Source: CAVZOY01 sp963777095 (lineage in GTDB: Bacteria > Actinomycetota > Actinomycetes > Mycobacteriales > Geodermatophilaceae). Taken from it: a stretch of DNA of 64,000 nt. A model generated the notes under the pieces. It ran no database searches. It saw only the letters and a program-made list of their open reading frames with translations, and was not told the DNA's origin. Location of the stretch: NCBI GenBank assembly GCA_963777095.1, contig CAVZOY010000004.1, forward strand, positions 124,001-188,000, written 5' to 3'. This document shows, one piece after another, positions 1 through 8,465 of the stretch (its first letter is position 1; every line of letters starts with the position of its first letter). Made by a program: the position numbers and the translations under genes.

Positions 1-479
1 CCCCTGCCAGACCATCGACGCCGAGGCGTGGTGGCCCGATGGGAAGGACCCCCACGGCCCAGTGGCGCACATGGCGGTCGAAGCGTGCCGACACTGTGAG
101 CCGCGGGACCCTGTCTGGCTTACGCCCTGGCCGCCGATCACCGGTACGGCATCTGGGGCGGGACGCTGCCCCAGGAGCGTCGGGCGATGCGGTGGAGGAG
201 GGACGCGGGCGACACCCCCGACCTGGCTGCTTAAACCGAAGGCGTCGCCGTAGAGGAGTAGCCGGAACGGTGCCGCCGAATCACAAGTTGGTCGCCCGGT
301 CGCTGGGCGCGCTGACCGTCCCCGCCTGGGGGCCGGGGCCGGCACGTGCCGACGGTGCCGCCGGAGCGGGTGCGACCAAACAAGGGGAGCGGCTGAACCG
401 CAGGGCTGCTTTTGTGATGAGACGTCGAGCCCCGCCGATCGCGGTGTGAGCGGCGGGGCTCTGGCGGCTCAGCGAACTG
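1..479. other. No convincing gene (accessory, decayed region)
   Basis: Open frames exist on both strands here, but their translations are the Arg/Pro/Gly-rich type that GC-rich DNA gives out of frame. None has a convincing ribosome binding site and conserved-looking protein. The one recognisable item is a piece at 338-374 that recurs at 1030-1066, suggesting the end of a decayed small gene. Confidence 0.5.
338..374 (+). repeat. Direct repeat copy A (Cys-rich gene tail)
   Basis: About 34 of 37 bases match 1030-1066. Read in one frame, both copies encode a tail of the form AGTC-x-RCRRSGC with three regularly spaced cysteines. This copy sits alone without the upstream part of the gene, so it is probably a fragment left by duplication and decay. 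Confidence 0.55.
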
Positions 480-748
480 CTACTCCTCCGGGAAGACGCC
501 GCACTCGAACTCGTCGAAGGGCCCTTGGTTGACCTCAACGCACGCGCCCGTGGGCGTATAGACGAAGCCGCCGATGTTCCCGGCACAGCCGTCGGGCCCG
601 TATCGTCCACGTCCAGGCCCTGGGTGCCTCCCAGGTGGCAGATTACGCGGCTGTGATGTGGGGGCAGAGCCGACGCCACCCCCGACATCTGCAGGGTAGC
701 GCCGATCGCGAGGGCGGTCACGGCCAGTGCAGCTCTCCTGTGGCGCAT
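480..748 (-). CDS. Small secreted protein (one frameshift)
   Basis: A short exported protein of unknown function. The start at 748 follows a good GGAGG site 8-12 bases upstream. The first 28 or so residues are a classic signal peptide: basic MRHRR, a hydrophobic Ala/Leu/Val core, then cleavage near GVASA. The mature part is about 60 residues with several Cys (ICHLGG, DGCAG, GACVEV, FECGV). The frame shifts by one base near 600-610; the second part reads cleanly to a stop at 480. With the shift repaired it is about 89 residues. No family recognised. A second small secreted protein lies at 1429. Confidence 0.55.
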
Positions 749-927
749 TGTTCTTCCCTCCGTCTTGGGCGGTACCGACATGGGGCATGCCGGCGAGGAG
801 AGGCTTCACCGCATTCGGGGTTGGCTTTCCGGCCACGGCTCGCTTCACTCGATCCGGGGCCGCCTGTCGTCACCGATGGTTGGCCTGGTGTGGCCCTCAG
901 CCGGGCGCACATTCCACGTGCAGCAAG

Positions 928-1077
928 GTCGCCGTCGAAGACTGACTCACCGCCGAGCAGCTCGCCGCCCTCGCACCCGGCGACCCGGTCACCATCGAGT
1001 TCCTCCGCGACTACCGCCGCCCCAAGCACGCCGGCACGTGCCAAAGGTGCCGCCGGAGCGGCTGCGGCCCCCCGTGA
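928..1077 (+). pseudogene. Decayed small Cys-rich protein gene, copy 1
   Basis: The translation after 946 reads LTAEQLAALAPGDPVTIEFL, then a Tyr/Arg segment and a Cys-rich tail (TCQRC, SGCG) ending in TGA at 1075. The upstream bases at 928-951 align at about 19 of 24 positions with the start of the gene at 1186. Here the start codon position is GTC instead of GTG, and a TGA interrupts the fifth codon. It is therefore a dead copy of the same small gene. Function unknown. Confidence 0.45.
1030..1066 (+). repeat. Direct repeat copy B (Cys-rich gene tail)
   Basis: Near-identical to 338-374 (about 34 of 37 bases). It lies inside the 3' end of the decayed gene at 928-1077 and encodes its Cys-rich tail. 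Confidence 0.55.
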
Positions 1078-1185
1078 CGTGCCACTGAGCCGTGGCTTCG
1101 CCGAGTGCTCCCGACTCGTCCGAATCTAGGACGGCGGACCGGAGGCGACTCCCCTCGGGCATCGACCGAGGGAGGAGTGCATCGC

Positions 1186-1390
1186 GTGGCCGTCGACAAC
1201 CGGCTCACCGCCGAGCCAGCTCGCCCTGCTCGGTCACCATCGGGATCGCTCGCGACTTCCGCTGTGAACGAGCCGTCGGCCAGGTCAGTGTGACCCGTGG
1301 CAGTTCGGCTGGTCGTTGGTACGTCGCTGTGCGCCGGCGCGACGACCAGCGGCTCAAGACCTCGGGCTATCCCACACGCGCGCGTAGGCA
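1186..1390 (+). pseudogene. Decayed small protein gene, copy 2
   Basis: GTG at 1186 has a strong GGGAGGAG site 9-16 bases upstream and begins VAVDNRLTAE, matching copy 1. A base change or insertion near 1216-1230 shifts the frame; the reading resumes as VTIGIARDFRCERAVGQ and continues through GRWYVAVRRRDDQRL. It lacks a clear stop in that frame. It may be a real small gene damaged by two indels, or a decayed paralogue of 928-1077. Confidence 0.4.
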
Positions 1391-1428
1391 TACGGTGAGC
1401 AGGAGGTTTGCTGGCCTGGAGGATCGCC

Positions 1429-1683
1429 ATGAGACGATCACTGCTTGTTCTACTCTCGATGTCGGCGCTGACGCTCGGATTGAGTGCTCCCGCATTGGCC
1501 GCAAGTTCGCCCGCGAGCTGCCAGGCGCTTGTCAACTCGAGCTTCGCCGGTCAACCCGGGGGCCGCGCCGAGGAGTTGCAAAGCGCGTTCGCGGAGGCCG
1601 CGGAGCGCGGCGTCCCCGTGGGAGCGGTCCTCAGCGAGTTCTCCCGGAGTCATGGTGGCTCTATCGAGGGCTGCTTCCAGTAA
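1429..1683 (+). CDS. Small secreted protein
   Basis: 84-residue exported protein of unknown function. ATG at 1429 follows a GGAGG-like site at about 1417. Residues 1-25 form a signal peptide (MRRSLLVLLSMSALTLG, cleavage near APALA). The mature chain of about 59 residues carries one Cys near each end, which could pair once outside the cell, and an amphipathic Ala/Glu helix in the middle. No family recognised. It stands alone, with no operon partner. Confidence 0.65.
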   Translation: MRRSLLVLLSMSALTLGLSAPALAASSPASCQALVNSSFAGQPGGRAEELQSAFAEAAERGVPVGAVLSEFSRSHGGSIEGCFQ

Positions 1684-1843
1684 CCGGAGCACGTGACCGG
1701 TCAAGTCGTCCGGTTGGTCGCCTTCGTCAGCTGAGGGTCGCCGGGTGCTCGGACGTTCCGCGGCACCTCCGACGGGCGCTCAGGCCTTATTGACCAGCGT
1801 CTCGACGTCCGTCCAGGAGACCCTGCGGTCCACTGGTCCGTCC

Positions 1844-2077
1844 TCAGTGCTCAGCCGTGGGCGTCCTCACGGTGTAGCGGCGGGACTGAAGGCGGTGCTC
1901 CCCGTTCGTGACGATCAGGCGTCCCGCCTTGGTCCAGTCATTGACCACTTCGTAAGGGTCGTCGTATGGCACGTCGCGCAGGACTGCCTCCAACACCGGA
2001 TATGACACTCCGTCGGGCGCGGCGGCCTGCAGCAGGCCCTCGACCCACTTCCACGCCTTGTCGCGCTTGGTGCTCAT
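1844..2077 (-). CDS. Small hypothetical protein
   Basis: 77-residue soluble protein. The start at 2077 (MSTKRDKAWKWVEGLL) is preceded by GAGGGAGG at the right distance, so it is preferred over an in-frame ATG 36 bases upstream. The middle (YPVLEAVLRDVPYDDPYEVV) and the end (GRLIVTNGEHRL) alternate helix- and strand-like stretches, as in a small winged-helix fold, but that reading is only a guess. Function unknown. Confidence 0.5.
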   Translation of the reverse strand: MSTKRDKAWKWVEGLLQAAAPDGVSYPVLEAVLRDVPYDDPYEVVNDWTKAGRLIVTNGEHRLQSRRYTVRTPTAEH

Positions 2078-2243
2078 GCTGCCCTCCCTCGAGGACGTCC
2101 GCGTTGCCCCCAAGTTGACAGCGGTCCTCCGCCCCTCACCAGCCCAGATAACGCCAAGCGCGTGTCTGGAAGCCGTAGCACCTGCCTACCCGGCATTGTC
2201 CGGTCCGACCAGCGACGCGAGGTGCCTATTTGTTAAGCGGCCT

Positions 2244-2585
2244 CTACACGGCTGCTGGACTGGCGGGGTGACACCCCAGGGTGCCCCTGCCCTCGCAGCG
2301 GGTGCAGCAGGCGGTCAGGGCCCCGTCGGCGTGGTGGACGACCCGGAAGTCGGTGGGCATTCGGGCGGTGCCGCCGAGGCACGAGGGGCAGTCAGCGCAC
2401 CAGCGACAGCGTTGGTCCAGGCAGGTGCCCCACGGGCCGCCGGAGTGCGGTGGCGGCTCAGTGGCGCTGCCGAGGCCAGGGTGAGCGCCGGACGAGGGGG
2501 ATGCTGGGTGGGGAAGAGGCACCCGATGCTCCAGTGACGGTCGGAGTGATGGCCGTCTGCTTGGCCGCGCCCCCGCGCCCCTCAA
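2244..2585 (-). CDS. Possible small zinc-ribbon-like protein
   Basis: Only the last 60 or so residues look like a real protein: a run of Cys pairs (CRWCADCPSC, then ACCTRCEGRGTLGC) around FRVVHHADG, as in small zinc-binding ribbons. The first half is Pro/Ser/Arg-rich and probably untranslated, so the true start may lie well inside the stated limits. Ends in TAG. Function unknown. Confidence 0.35.
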   Translation of the reverse strand: MRGAGARPSRRPSLRPSLEHRVPLPHPASPSSGAHPGLGSATEPPPHSGGPWGTCLDQRCRWCADCPSCLGGTARMPTDFRVVHHADGALTACCTRCEGRGTLGCHPASPAAV

Positions 2586-3257
2586 GGTTTGCTACAGAGC
2601 GAGATCAAGTCAATACCCGTAGTTACTTTCAAGAGGTTCGCCTCTCACCTGCCTAGCCGGCGATCTCCGCACGTCGTGGCCATGGGCAAGGCGATCGGCG
2701 GCGACATCGGTGCGAGGCTCGTTAGAGGGCTTTGCCGATGCCGCCGCGACTGCACACCTGGGGCGCTCACTCTAGGACGGGGTTAGCCAGACGCTTGCGA
2801 CCATCGTCTGGATCTCCTTGCGACCACCCCCCTCGAGCAGCCGGCGCATACCGGCCTCTCGGACGTCGCCCGCGTGCGCGCGCAGCACCTCGCGGTTCCC
2901 CGCATGGTCGGCAGGAGATCGAGTGTCTCGTCGAAGCGGCCTGGAGCCGTGGCAGGTGCTCGCCGCCGCGGCAGGGAACGGCGGGCAATTGCTCAGTGAG
3001 GCCGACGCGGGGGCATCCGCGAGGGCGGCCCGGCCGACTTCGCCCTCGTCCACGGGGATCCGCTGTCGGACCCGCGGCGATGTGGCGGGTCTGGCTCGTC
3101 CCGTGAAGGAGCGGCGTGAAGGGGTCGAACACTAGCCGGACAACGGCGGCGGCACGGAGCATTCCCCATTCGTCACCGCCCCGGGGTGGGGGCATCACGG
3201 CCGGAAGCGCCGTGCGCGGGCCTCCCCGGAGCCCGCACACCGAGATACGGTCCCTGT
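2586..3257. other. No convincing gene; possible remnant on minus strand
   Basis: A minus-strand frame at 2772-3053 (GTG start at 3053) ends in LLEGGGRKEIQTMVASVWL, which looks more protein-like than its surroundings, but no family or ribosome binding site supports it. A TACGGT promoter element at 3246-3251 serves the gene at 3258. Confidence 0.35.
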
Positions 3258-5354
3258 ATGGCGGGTGGGGACGCGCCCTTTCCCGGCACGCTCGGCGGTG
3301 TCTTGGCCGATCGTCGGCGGCGGGTCTTCGTCGGTCGCGCGGCCGAGGTCGAGCTGTTCCGGGCCGCGATTGACGCCTCTGAGGCGCCGTTCTCGGTCCT
3401 GCACGTGCATGGCCCGGGAGGGATCGGCAAGAGCAGCCTGCTCGCCGTGTTCCAGGAGATCGCGGTCACAGGGGGCGCCATCGTGGCGCATGTTGACGGC
3501 CGTGATCTGACCCCGTCGCCGGTGGCCGTGCTGAGCGCTCTCGCGGACCACCTGGAGGTCCCTCCCGGGGACGGCGCGATCTCCGCCAGCACGGGTGGTT
3601 CGAGGCAGGTCGTGATGCTGGTGGACTCCTACGACTCTCTGCTGCCCCTCGACGACTGGGTGCGCACGCGGCTCCTGCCCCGGCTGCCGGCGACCGCGCT
3701 GACCGTGCTGGCGAGCCGGAACCCGCCCTCCCGCGCCTGGCGGGTCGACACGGCCTGGCGGGACCTGGTCCGCATCGTGTCGCTGCGCAACCTTGACCCG
3801 GAGGACAGCCGGGCCTACCTGACGGCGGTCGGCGTGGACGAGCGACTGCACGCGCGGCTCGTCGAGGTCAGCTACGGCCATCCGCTGGGGCTGGCGTTGC
3901 TTGCCGACGTCGTCTCGAGAGGCGGGACGGTGGGGCGGAACCTGCCACCGGACCCGGTCGACGCACTGCTGGAGCGATTTGTCGAGACGGTGCCCGACGA
4001 CGGGCACCGCCGTGCGCTGGCGGTCTGCGCGCTGGCTCGCACGACGACGGAGGCCCTGCTGCGGGACGTCCTGGGCTTCGACGACGCCCACGACCTTTTC
4101 GACTGGCTGCGTTCGTTGTCCTTCGTCCAGGCGCGGACCGACGGGCTGGCCCCGCACGACTTGGCCCGCGACGCCCTGGACGCCGATCTGCGGTGGCGGG
4201 ATCCCGACAGTTACGGGCAGGTGTTCCGCAGGGTTCGCGCACACGCCTCGTCTCGCCTCCGCACAACCACCGGACGGGCGCAGCAGCGGGCCATCTTCGA
4301 CCTGAAGTTCCTGTTCCGGCAGGTGCGGAGCGTGCTGTCGCCGGTGGACTGGGGCTCGTGGGGCGACCACTACCCCGACCGGGCGCGGCCTACGGACGAG
4401 GAGACGATGGTGGACCTCGTCCGGACCTGGGAGGGCGCCGCATCGGCGGCCCTCGCCCGACGCTGGCTGCACGAGCAGCCGGGCGGCTTCTGGGTGGTCC
4501 GTGGTCAGGACGAGGCGGTGTTGGGTCTGCTGGGCATCGTCGACCTCACCGCCGCCGCAGCCGCGACCCGCGAGGCCGATCCTGGTGCCCGCGCGGCGTG
4601 GGCGTTCGCCCACCGCGCGTCTCCGCCCCGCCCGGGGGAGACCGTCTCGCTGTGCCGGTTCATCGTGGACGGGCAGGCCTACCAGGACCCCTCTCCCACG
4701 TTGAACGCCACCCCGATCCTCACGCTGCAACACCAGCTCACCACACCACGCCTGGCCTGGGACTTCCTCGCCCTGGCTGCGCCGGACCGCTGGAACGACT
4801 ACTTCGCCGCCGCGGACATGCCCCGCGCCGAGGGCGCCGACTTCACCGTGGGCACGCGGCGGTTCGGCCTTTTCGCGCACGACTTCCGCGCGGTGCCGGT
4901 CGATGCCTGGATCGAACTGTGGACCGAGCGGGCGCTCGCACAGGACGTGGGGATCGAGCCGCCGCGTCGTCAGGCCAAGGTCGTGGTCCTCTCCCAGGCG
5001 GATTTCGAGGCCGCCGTCCGCCAGGGGTTGCGCGACCTGCGTCGTCCCGACCTGCTGGCCCGCAACCCCCTGGTCCGCACTCGGCTGCTGACCGACCGGA
5101 CCCCGGACGGCCGGCCAGGCGCCCGAACGCTCGAGGCGGCGCTGCGGGACGCCGTTGACGCCCTGGCCCGGCATCCGCGTGACGACACACTTCTTCGCGC
5201 CGTGACGGCCACGTACGTGCGGCCGGCTGGCACACAGGAGGCCGCGGCGGCAGCGCTCGGACTCCCGTTCAGCACCTATCGCCGCCACCTCACCCAGGGC
5301 GTTGCACGCATCGTCTCGTGGCTGTGGGACCAGGAGGTGTACGGACAGGCCTGA
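3258..5354 (+). CDS. STAND-type ATP-binding protein
   Basis: A 698-residue NTPase of the AAA_16/STAND kind, a class used as signal-responsive switches. An FVGRAAE motif (about residues 24-30) precedes a P-loop GPGGIGKSS (52-60); a Walker B-like hydrophobic strand with VDSYDS follows near residue 122. The last 50 residues (AAAALGLPFSTYRRHLTQGV) resemble a helix-turn-helix of the sigma region 4 type, so DNA binding is possible. ATG 3258 is chosen because TACGGT lies six bases upstream, suggesting a leaderless transcript. It is the largest intact gene of the accessory stretch. Specific role unknown. Confidence 0.75.
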   Translation: MAGGDAPFPGTLGGVLADRRRRVFVGRAAEVELFRAAIDASEAPFSVLHVHGPGGIGKSSLLAVFQEIAVTGGAIVAHVDGRDLTPSPVAVLSALADHLEVPPGDGAISASTGGSRQVVMLVDSYDSLLPLDDWVRTRLLPRLPATALTVLASRNPPSRAWRVDTAWRDLVRIVSLRNLDPEDSRAYLTAVGVDERLHARLVEVSYGHPLGLALLADVVSRGGTVGRNLPPDPVDALLERFVETVPDDGHRRALAVCALARTTTEALLRDVLGFDDAHDLFDWLRSLSFVQARTDGLAPHDLARDALDADLRWRDPDSYGQVFRRVRAHASSRLRTTTGRAQQRAIFDLKFLFRQVRSVLSPVDWGSWGDHYPDRARPTDEETMVDLVRTWEGAASAALARRWLHEQPGGFWVVRGQDEAVLGLLGIVDLTAAAAATREADPGARAAWAFAHRASPPRPGETVSLCRFIVDGQAYQDPSPTLNATPILTLQHQLTTPRLAWDFLALAAPDRWNDYFAAADMPRAEGADFTVGTRRFGLFAHDFRAVPVDAWIELWTERALAQDVGIEPPRRQAKVVVLSQADFEAAVRQGLRDLRRPDLLARNPLVRTRLLTDRTPDGRPGARTLEAALRDAVDALARHPRDDTLLRAVTATYVRPAGTQEAAAAALGLPFSTYRRHLTQGVARIVSWLWDQEVYGQA

Positions 5355-5435
5355 GCAGGACCGAGCAGCACATGAACTGGTGACCGAACAGCTCGCCGGC
5401 CCAACCTCACTCCCACAGGAGCAGGGGAGGTCGGG

Positions 5436-6956
5436 ATGACCACGACAGGGAGTGACCGGGCCGTCGTCCTGGGCGGCAGCGTCGCCGGACTGCTCGCGGC
5501 GCGCGTGCTCGCCGACGCGTGCTCCGAGGTCGTCGTCGTCGAGCGGGACGAGCTCCCGACGGGCGCCGAACACCGGCGGGGCGTTCCGCAGGGGCGGCAC
5601 GTCCACGGCCTGCTGGCCCGCGGCGGCGAAGCGCTCGAGGAGCTGTTCCCCGGGATCACGCGCGGGCTGACCGGTCGCGGGGTGCCGGTCGGCGACATGC
5701 TGGCCGACACTCGCCTCTACTTCGGCGGCCACCGGTTCCGGCCGGGCACCTCGGGGCTGACGGTGTTGGGAGCGAGCCGACCCTTACTCGAGGCGTACCT
5801 GCGGGACCGCGTGCGCGAACTGCCCGGAGTGAGGTTCCTCGAAGGGTGCGACGCGGTCGGTCTCACCTCGACACCGGACGGGGGCCGCGTCCGCGGCGTC
5901 CGTGTGATCCGCCGGCGACCCGGCAGCGCCCAGGAGATCCTGGCCGCCGACCTGGTCGTGGACGCCACCGGCCGCGGCTCACGAACGCCCACGTGGCTGA
6001 CGGGTCTCGGCCACCCCCCGCCCACCGAGGACTCCGTGCAGGTCGGCGTCGGCTACGCCAGCCGCACCTACCGGCTCATGCCGAGGGACATCGGCGGCGC
6101 CATGGCGATCCTCGCGGCTCCCACTCCGGCGCATCCCCGGGGTGGGGCACTCGCGGCGATGGAGGGCGGCCGGTTCATCCTGACCCTCTTCGGCATGCTG
6201 GGCGACCACCCGCCCACGGACCCCCGCGGCTTCACCGGCTTCGCCGCCAGCGTGCCCTTCCCCGACCTCCACGAGGCGGTGCAGTCGGCCGAACCGCTCG
6301 ACGAGCCGGTCGCGTACCGATACCCGGCCAGTATCCGCCGCCGCTACGAGCGCCTGTCCCGCTTCCCCGACGGGCTGCTGGTCATGGGAGACGCCGTCGC
6401 CGCGTTCAACCCCATCTACGGCCAGGGCATCAGCGTGGCCGCCCTGCAGGCGCTCGCCCTGCGCCGCCACCTCCAGCGGGAGCCCTGGCCGCCCAGCACG
6501 CACCGGATCCGGCGCGAGGTCGGCAGGGTCGTCGACGCCGCCTGGGAGCTGGCGACCGGAGCGGACCTGACCTTCCCCGACGTACCCGGGCGGCGCACCG
6601 CCCGCATGCGGACGATCAACCGCTACGTCGCCAGGGTGCAGGCAGCGGCGGCGGACGACCCCGCCGTCGGAAGGGCGTTCCTGCGCGTGGCGGGGCTGGT
6701 CGACCCACCCCAGGCCCTGCTTCGTCCGGCCGTTGCCGCCCGCGTCGCCCGGCACGCTCTCATCGGCGAGACCGCGGCGAGGTCCTCCCGGACCGCGAGA
6801 CCGCCGTGCAACAGGCCGGACGTGGGTGACGGGTCCCCGCGCTTCGCGAAGAGAGATTCATGGAGGCGACGTTCTGGGTCCTCCGCGACAACGAGCGAGG
6901 CGGCGGTTCCACGCGCGGGTGGGCTGGTCGCCCGACGGATCGGAGAAGAACGATGA
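5436..6956 (+). CDS. FAD-dependent oxidoreductase
   Basis: Flavoprotein of the group that includes geranylgeranyl reductases and aromatic monooxygenases. The N-terminus has the dinucleotide-binding motif LGGSVAGLLAARVL (residues 12-25) followed by an acidic strand end VVVERDE. The second FAD motif, GDAVAAFNPIYGQGIS, lies near residue 317, and a VVDATGRGS motif sits between. ATG 5436 follows a GGGGAGG site. The last 40-60 residues are Arg/Ser-rich and overlap the remnant of another gene at 6860, so the original C-terminus was probably near 6790-6830 and has been lost or frame-shifted. Substrate unknown. Confidence 0.75.
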   Translation: MTTTGSDRAVVLGGSVAGLLAARVLADACSEVVVVERDELPTGAEHRRGVPQGRHVHGLLARGGEALEELFPGITRGLTGRGVPVGDMLADTRLYFGGHRFRPGTSGLTVLGASRPLLEAYLRDRVRELPGVRFLEGCDAVGLTSTPDGGRVRGVRVIRRRPGSAQEILAADLVVDATGRGSRTPTWLTGLGHPPPTEDSVQVGVGYASRTYRLMPRDIGGAMAILAAPTPAHPRGGALAAMEGGRFILTLFGMLGDHPPTDPRGFTGFAASVPFPDLHEAVQSAEPLDEPVAYRYPASIRRRYERLSRFPDGLLVMGDAVAAFNPIYGQGISVAALQALALRRHLQREPWPPSTHRIRREVGRVVDAAWELATGADLTFPDVPGRRTARMRTINRYVARVQAAAADDPAVGRAFLRVAGLVDPPQALLRPAVAARVARHALIGETAARSSRTARPPCNRPDVGDGSPRFAKRDSWRRRSGSSATTSEAAVPRAGGLVARRIGEER

Positions 6957-7005
6957 GGTGACGGGCGTGCCGGCGGTCGAGGTGCGCTACCGTCGCGCCC
7001 TCTGA
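6860..7005 (+). pseudogene. GNAT acetyltransferase, C-terminal remnant
   Basis: The translation reads ATFWVLRDNER, then after a one-base shift the FHARVGWSPDG stretch and VPAVEVRYRRAL to a stop. This is the usual C-terminal signature of a GNAT acyltransferase (W-V-L-x-x-N-x-R-A-x-x-F-Y, x-x-G-W, E-V-R-Y). The acetyl-CoA-binding part upstream is absent, replaced by the end of the FAD oxidoreductase gene. A deletion scar. Confidence 0.6.
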
Positions 7006-7021
7006 GTCGAGGAAGGGCCCG

Positions 7022-7768
7022 ATGGCGAGGATGCCCAACCCGAGAGTGCTGGCCGAGGTGCTGCGCAGCGGGAACCTCCGCGCGCGGCTGCGCGCCGCGC
7101 GGGAGGGGCTGACCGGGGTTCGGCTGCAGCTGATCGCCGCTGCGCTCGACCTGGGCCTGCTCGACGCCCTCGGCAGGGCCCGGCCAGCACCGAGCAGCTG
7201 GCCGGGCGGCTGGATGTGGTCGACCACGATCTGCTGGCCGCCTACCTCCGCGTGCTCGGTGCCGCGGGGCTGATCACCGGAGAAGGCTCGTGGCGGCTCA
7301 CCCGGTTGGGCCGCGCGGTCGTTGGCGACGACGTGGTGCGCGCGTCGTACGAGGGCTTCGGCGGCTACCACACCGAGCTCTACCGGGATTTGCCGGTGCT
7401 GCTGCGCGGTGGCCCGGGGCGGCGCGACACCGCGGAGAACGGCGAGGTGATTGCCCGGCTCTCCGCCGCGATCTACCCGCTGATCCGCGACCTGCTCGTC
7501 CGCACGGTCACCGAGCGTCGGCCGCGCAGGGTGCTGGACATCGGGTGCGGTGCCGGCCTGCACCTGGCGGCGATGCTCGAGGCCGCTCCGGGTGCCACCG
7601 GCGTCGGCGTGGACGTCGACCCCGACGCCGCGGCACTGGCCCGGCGCACCCTGAGCGAGCGGGGCCTGGCCGACCGGGCCAGCGTCGAGGCGGTCGACAT
7701 CCGGAAGGCGCTCGCCGCCCGTCGCCCGGGCGCCCTCACCGACGGCATCGACCTGGCCCTGCTCGCTC
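7022..7768 (+). pseudogene. SAM-dependent methyltransferase, frameshifted and truncated
   Basis: The N-terminal part (LRAAREGLTGVRLQLIAAAL) is a helical, winged-helix-like lead. A one-base shift near 7190 leads into DHDLLAAYLRVLGAAGLI, then the SAM-binding motif I RVLDIGCGAGLHL near 7527-7565 and GVGVDVDPDAA. The coding signal stops abruptly after DGIDLALL at about 7765, where the sequence becomes the reverse complement of another gene. The catalytic C-terminal half is missing, so the product should be inactive. ATG 7022 has GAGGAAGGG upstream. Confidence 0.7.
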
Positions 7769-8116
7769 GCCGGCAGCTTCGTCGACGTGGAACCGCACCT
7801 CGGATGCCCCGAGGCCGTCCGCGTTCTGAAGTATCTCCGCCAGGCCCTGCAGCCGGTCGGCACTGAGTTGCGGAGCGCTGCTCTCCGCGCCGGCGAGCCC
7901 GGCCCTGATCTTCGGCGGGAGGCCGCCGAGCGGCTCGCTGAGCCGGTCCACGGCGGATCGGGCAGCGTCCGTGTCGGCCGGCAAGAGGCCGGGAAGATCC
8001 CGCTCGGAGAAGACGGCGTCGGCAGCATCGGTAGCGTGCTTCGCGGTGAAGATCGGCAGTCCCGGCTTGGCCTCGCCAATGACCGCCGTCTGGAGCTCAT
8101 CGACGGGTAACGCCAT
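7765..8116 (-). pseudogene. Hsp90/sacsin-like ATPase, N-terminal fragment
   Basis: From the start at 8116 (MALPVDELQTAVIGE) about 115 residues read well. They end in LAEILQNADGLGASEVRF-x-VDE, matching the N-box of GHKL ATPases in the Hsp90/sacsin style (E-x-x-x-N-A-D). The frame then runs into the methyltransferase at about 7765, losing the rest of the ATPase. The family assignment rests on this one motif. Large proteins of this type occur in actinobacterial accessory regions; their function here cannot be told. Confidence 0.5.
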
Positions 8117-8324
8117 CCCCCAATCGTGCCGCATCCCGCTCGGCCAACGGGGGTCGCTCTCTGTGTCTAGGTCACCGCCTTGCAGCCGACGAGCGTCGTC
8201 AATGCGGTCTGGCTCAACTGGCGAAACCCGCTGGTCAGGGGTCACCGTGGGTCTTCACCGCGGAGGCACGGGAGTAGCGCGGGGCCCCTCCGAGTGGCCA
8301 GATCGGCATCGGCCTGGTCAAGCC

Positions 8325-8398
8325 TGGAGCGGGTGACCGGGATCGAACCGGCATGGCCAGCTTGGAAGGCTGGGGCTCTACCATTGAGCTACACCCGC
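8325..8398 (-). tRNA. tRNA-Gly (anticodon TCC)
   Basis: Reads as a full cloverleaf on the minus strand: acceptor GCGGGTG/CACCCGC, anticodon loop CTTCCAA giving TCC, T-arm GGTTCGATCCC, and an encoded CCA at the 3' end (8325-8327). Decodes GGA/GGG. It faces away from tRNA-Pro and marks the end of the accessory stretch. Confidence 0.95.
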
Positions 8399-8465
8399 GA
8401 GGTGCGACGACCAGCCTAGCCGGGCCGCCGCCGCCGCCGGCACCGCGCCTAGACTCGCGCCGCCA

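Larger units (their letters stand above)
749..1428. other. Gene-poor stretch with decayed small-gene copies
   Basis: No intact gene is supported. It holds two related remnants, listed separately at 928-1077 and 1186-1390. The rest shows no start, ribosome binding site or recognisable protein. Confidence 0.5.

Noticed and set aside
39..449. 136-codon open frame at the left end
   Set aside because: No ribosome binding site, Arg-rich composition without pattern, and overlapped by the better-supported minus-strand secreted protein region.
2772..3053. 93-codon minus-strand open frame
   Set aside because: The last 25 residues look protein-like, but no start signal, family or neighbour supports a gene; mentioned only as a possible remnant.
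3195..5732. 845-codon minus-strand open frame opposite the STAND ATPase
   Set aside because: Low-complexity Arg/Gly/Gln/Pro composition and no motif; a shadow of the coding strand.
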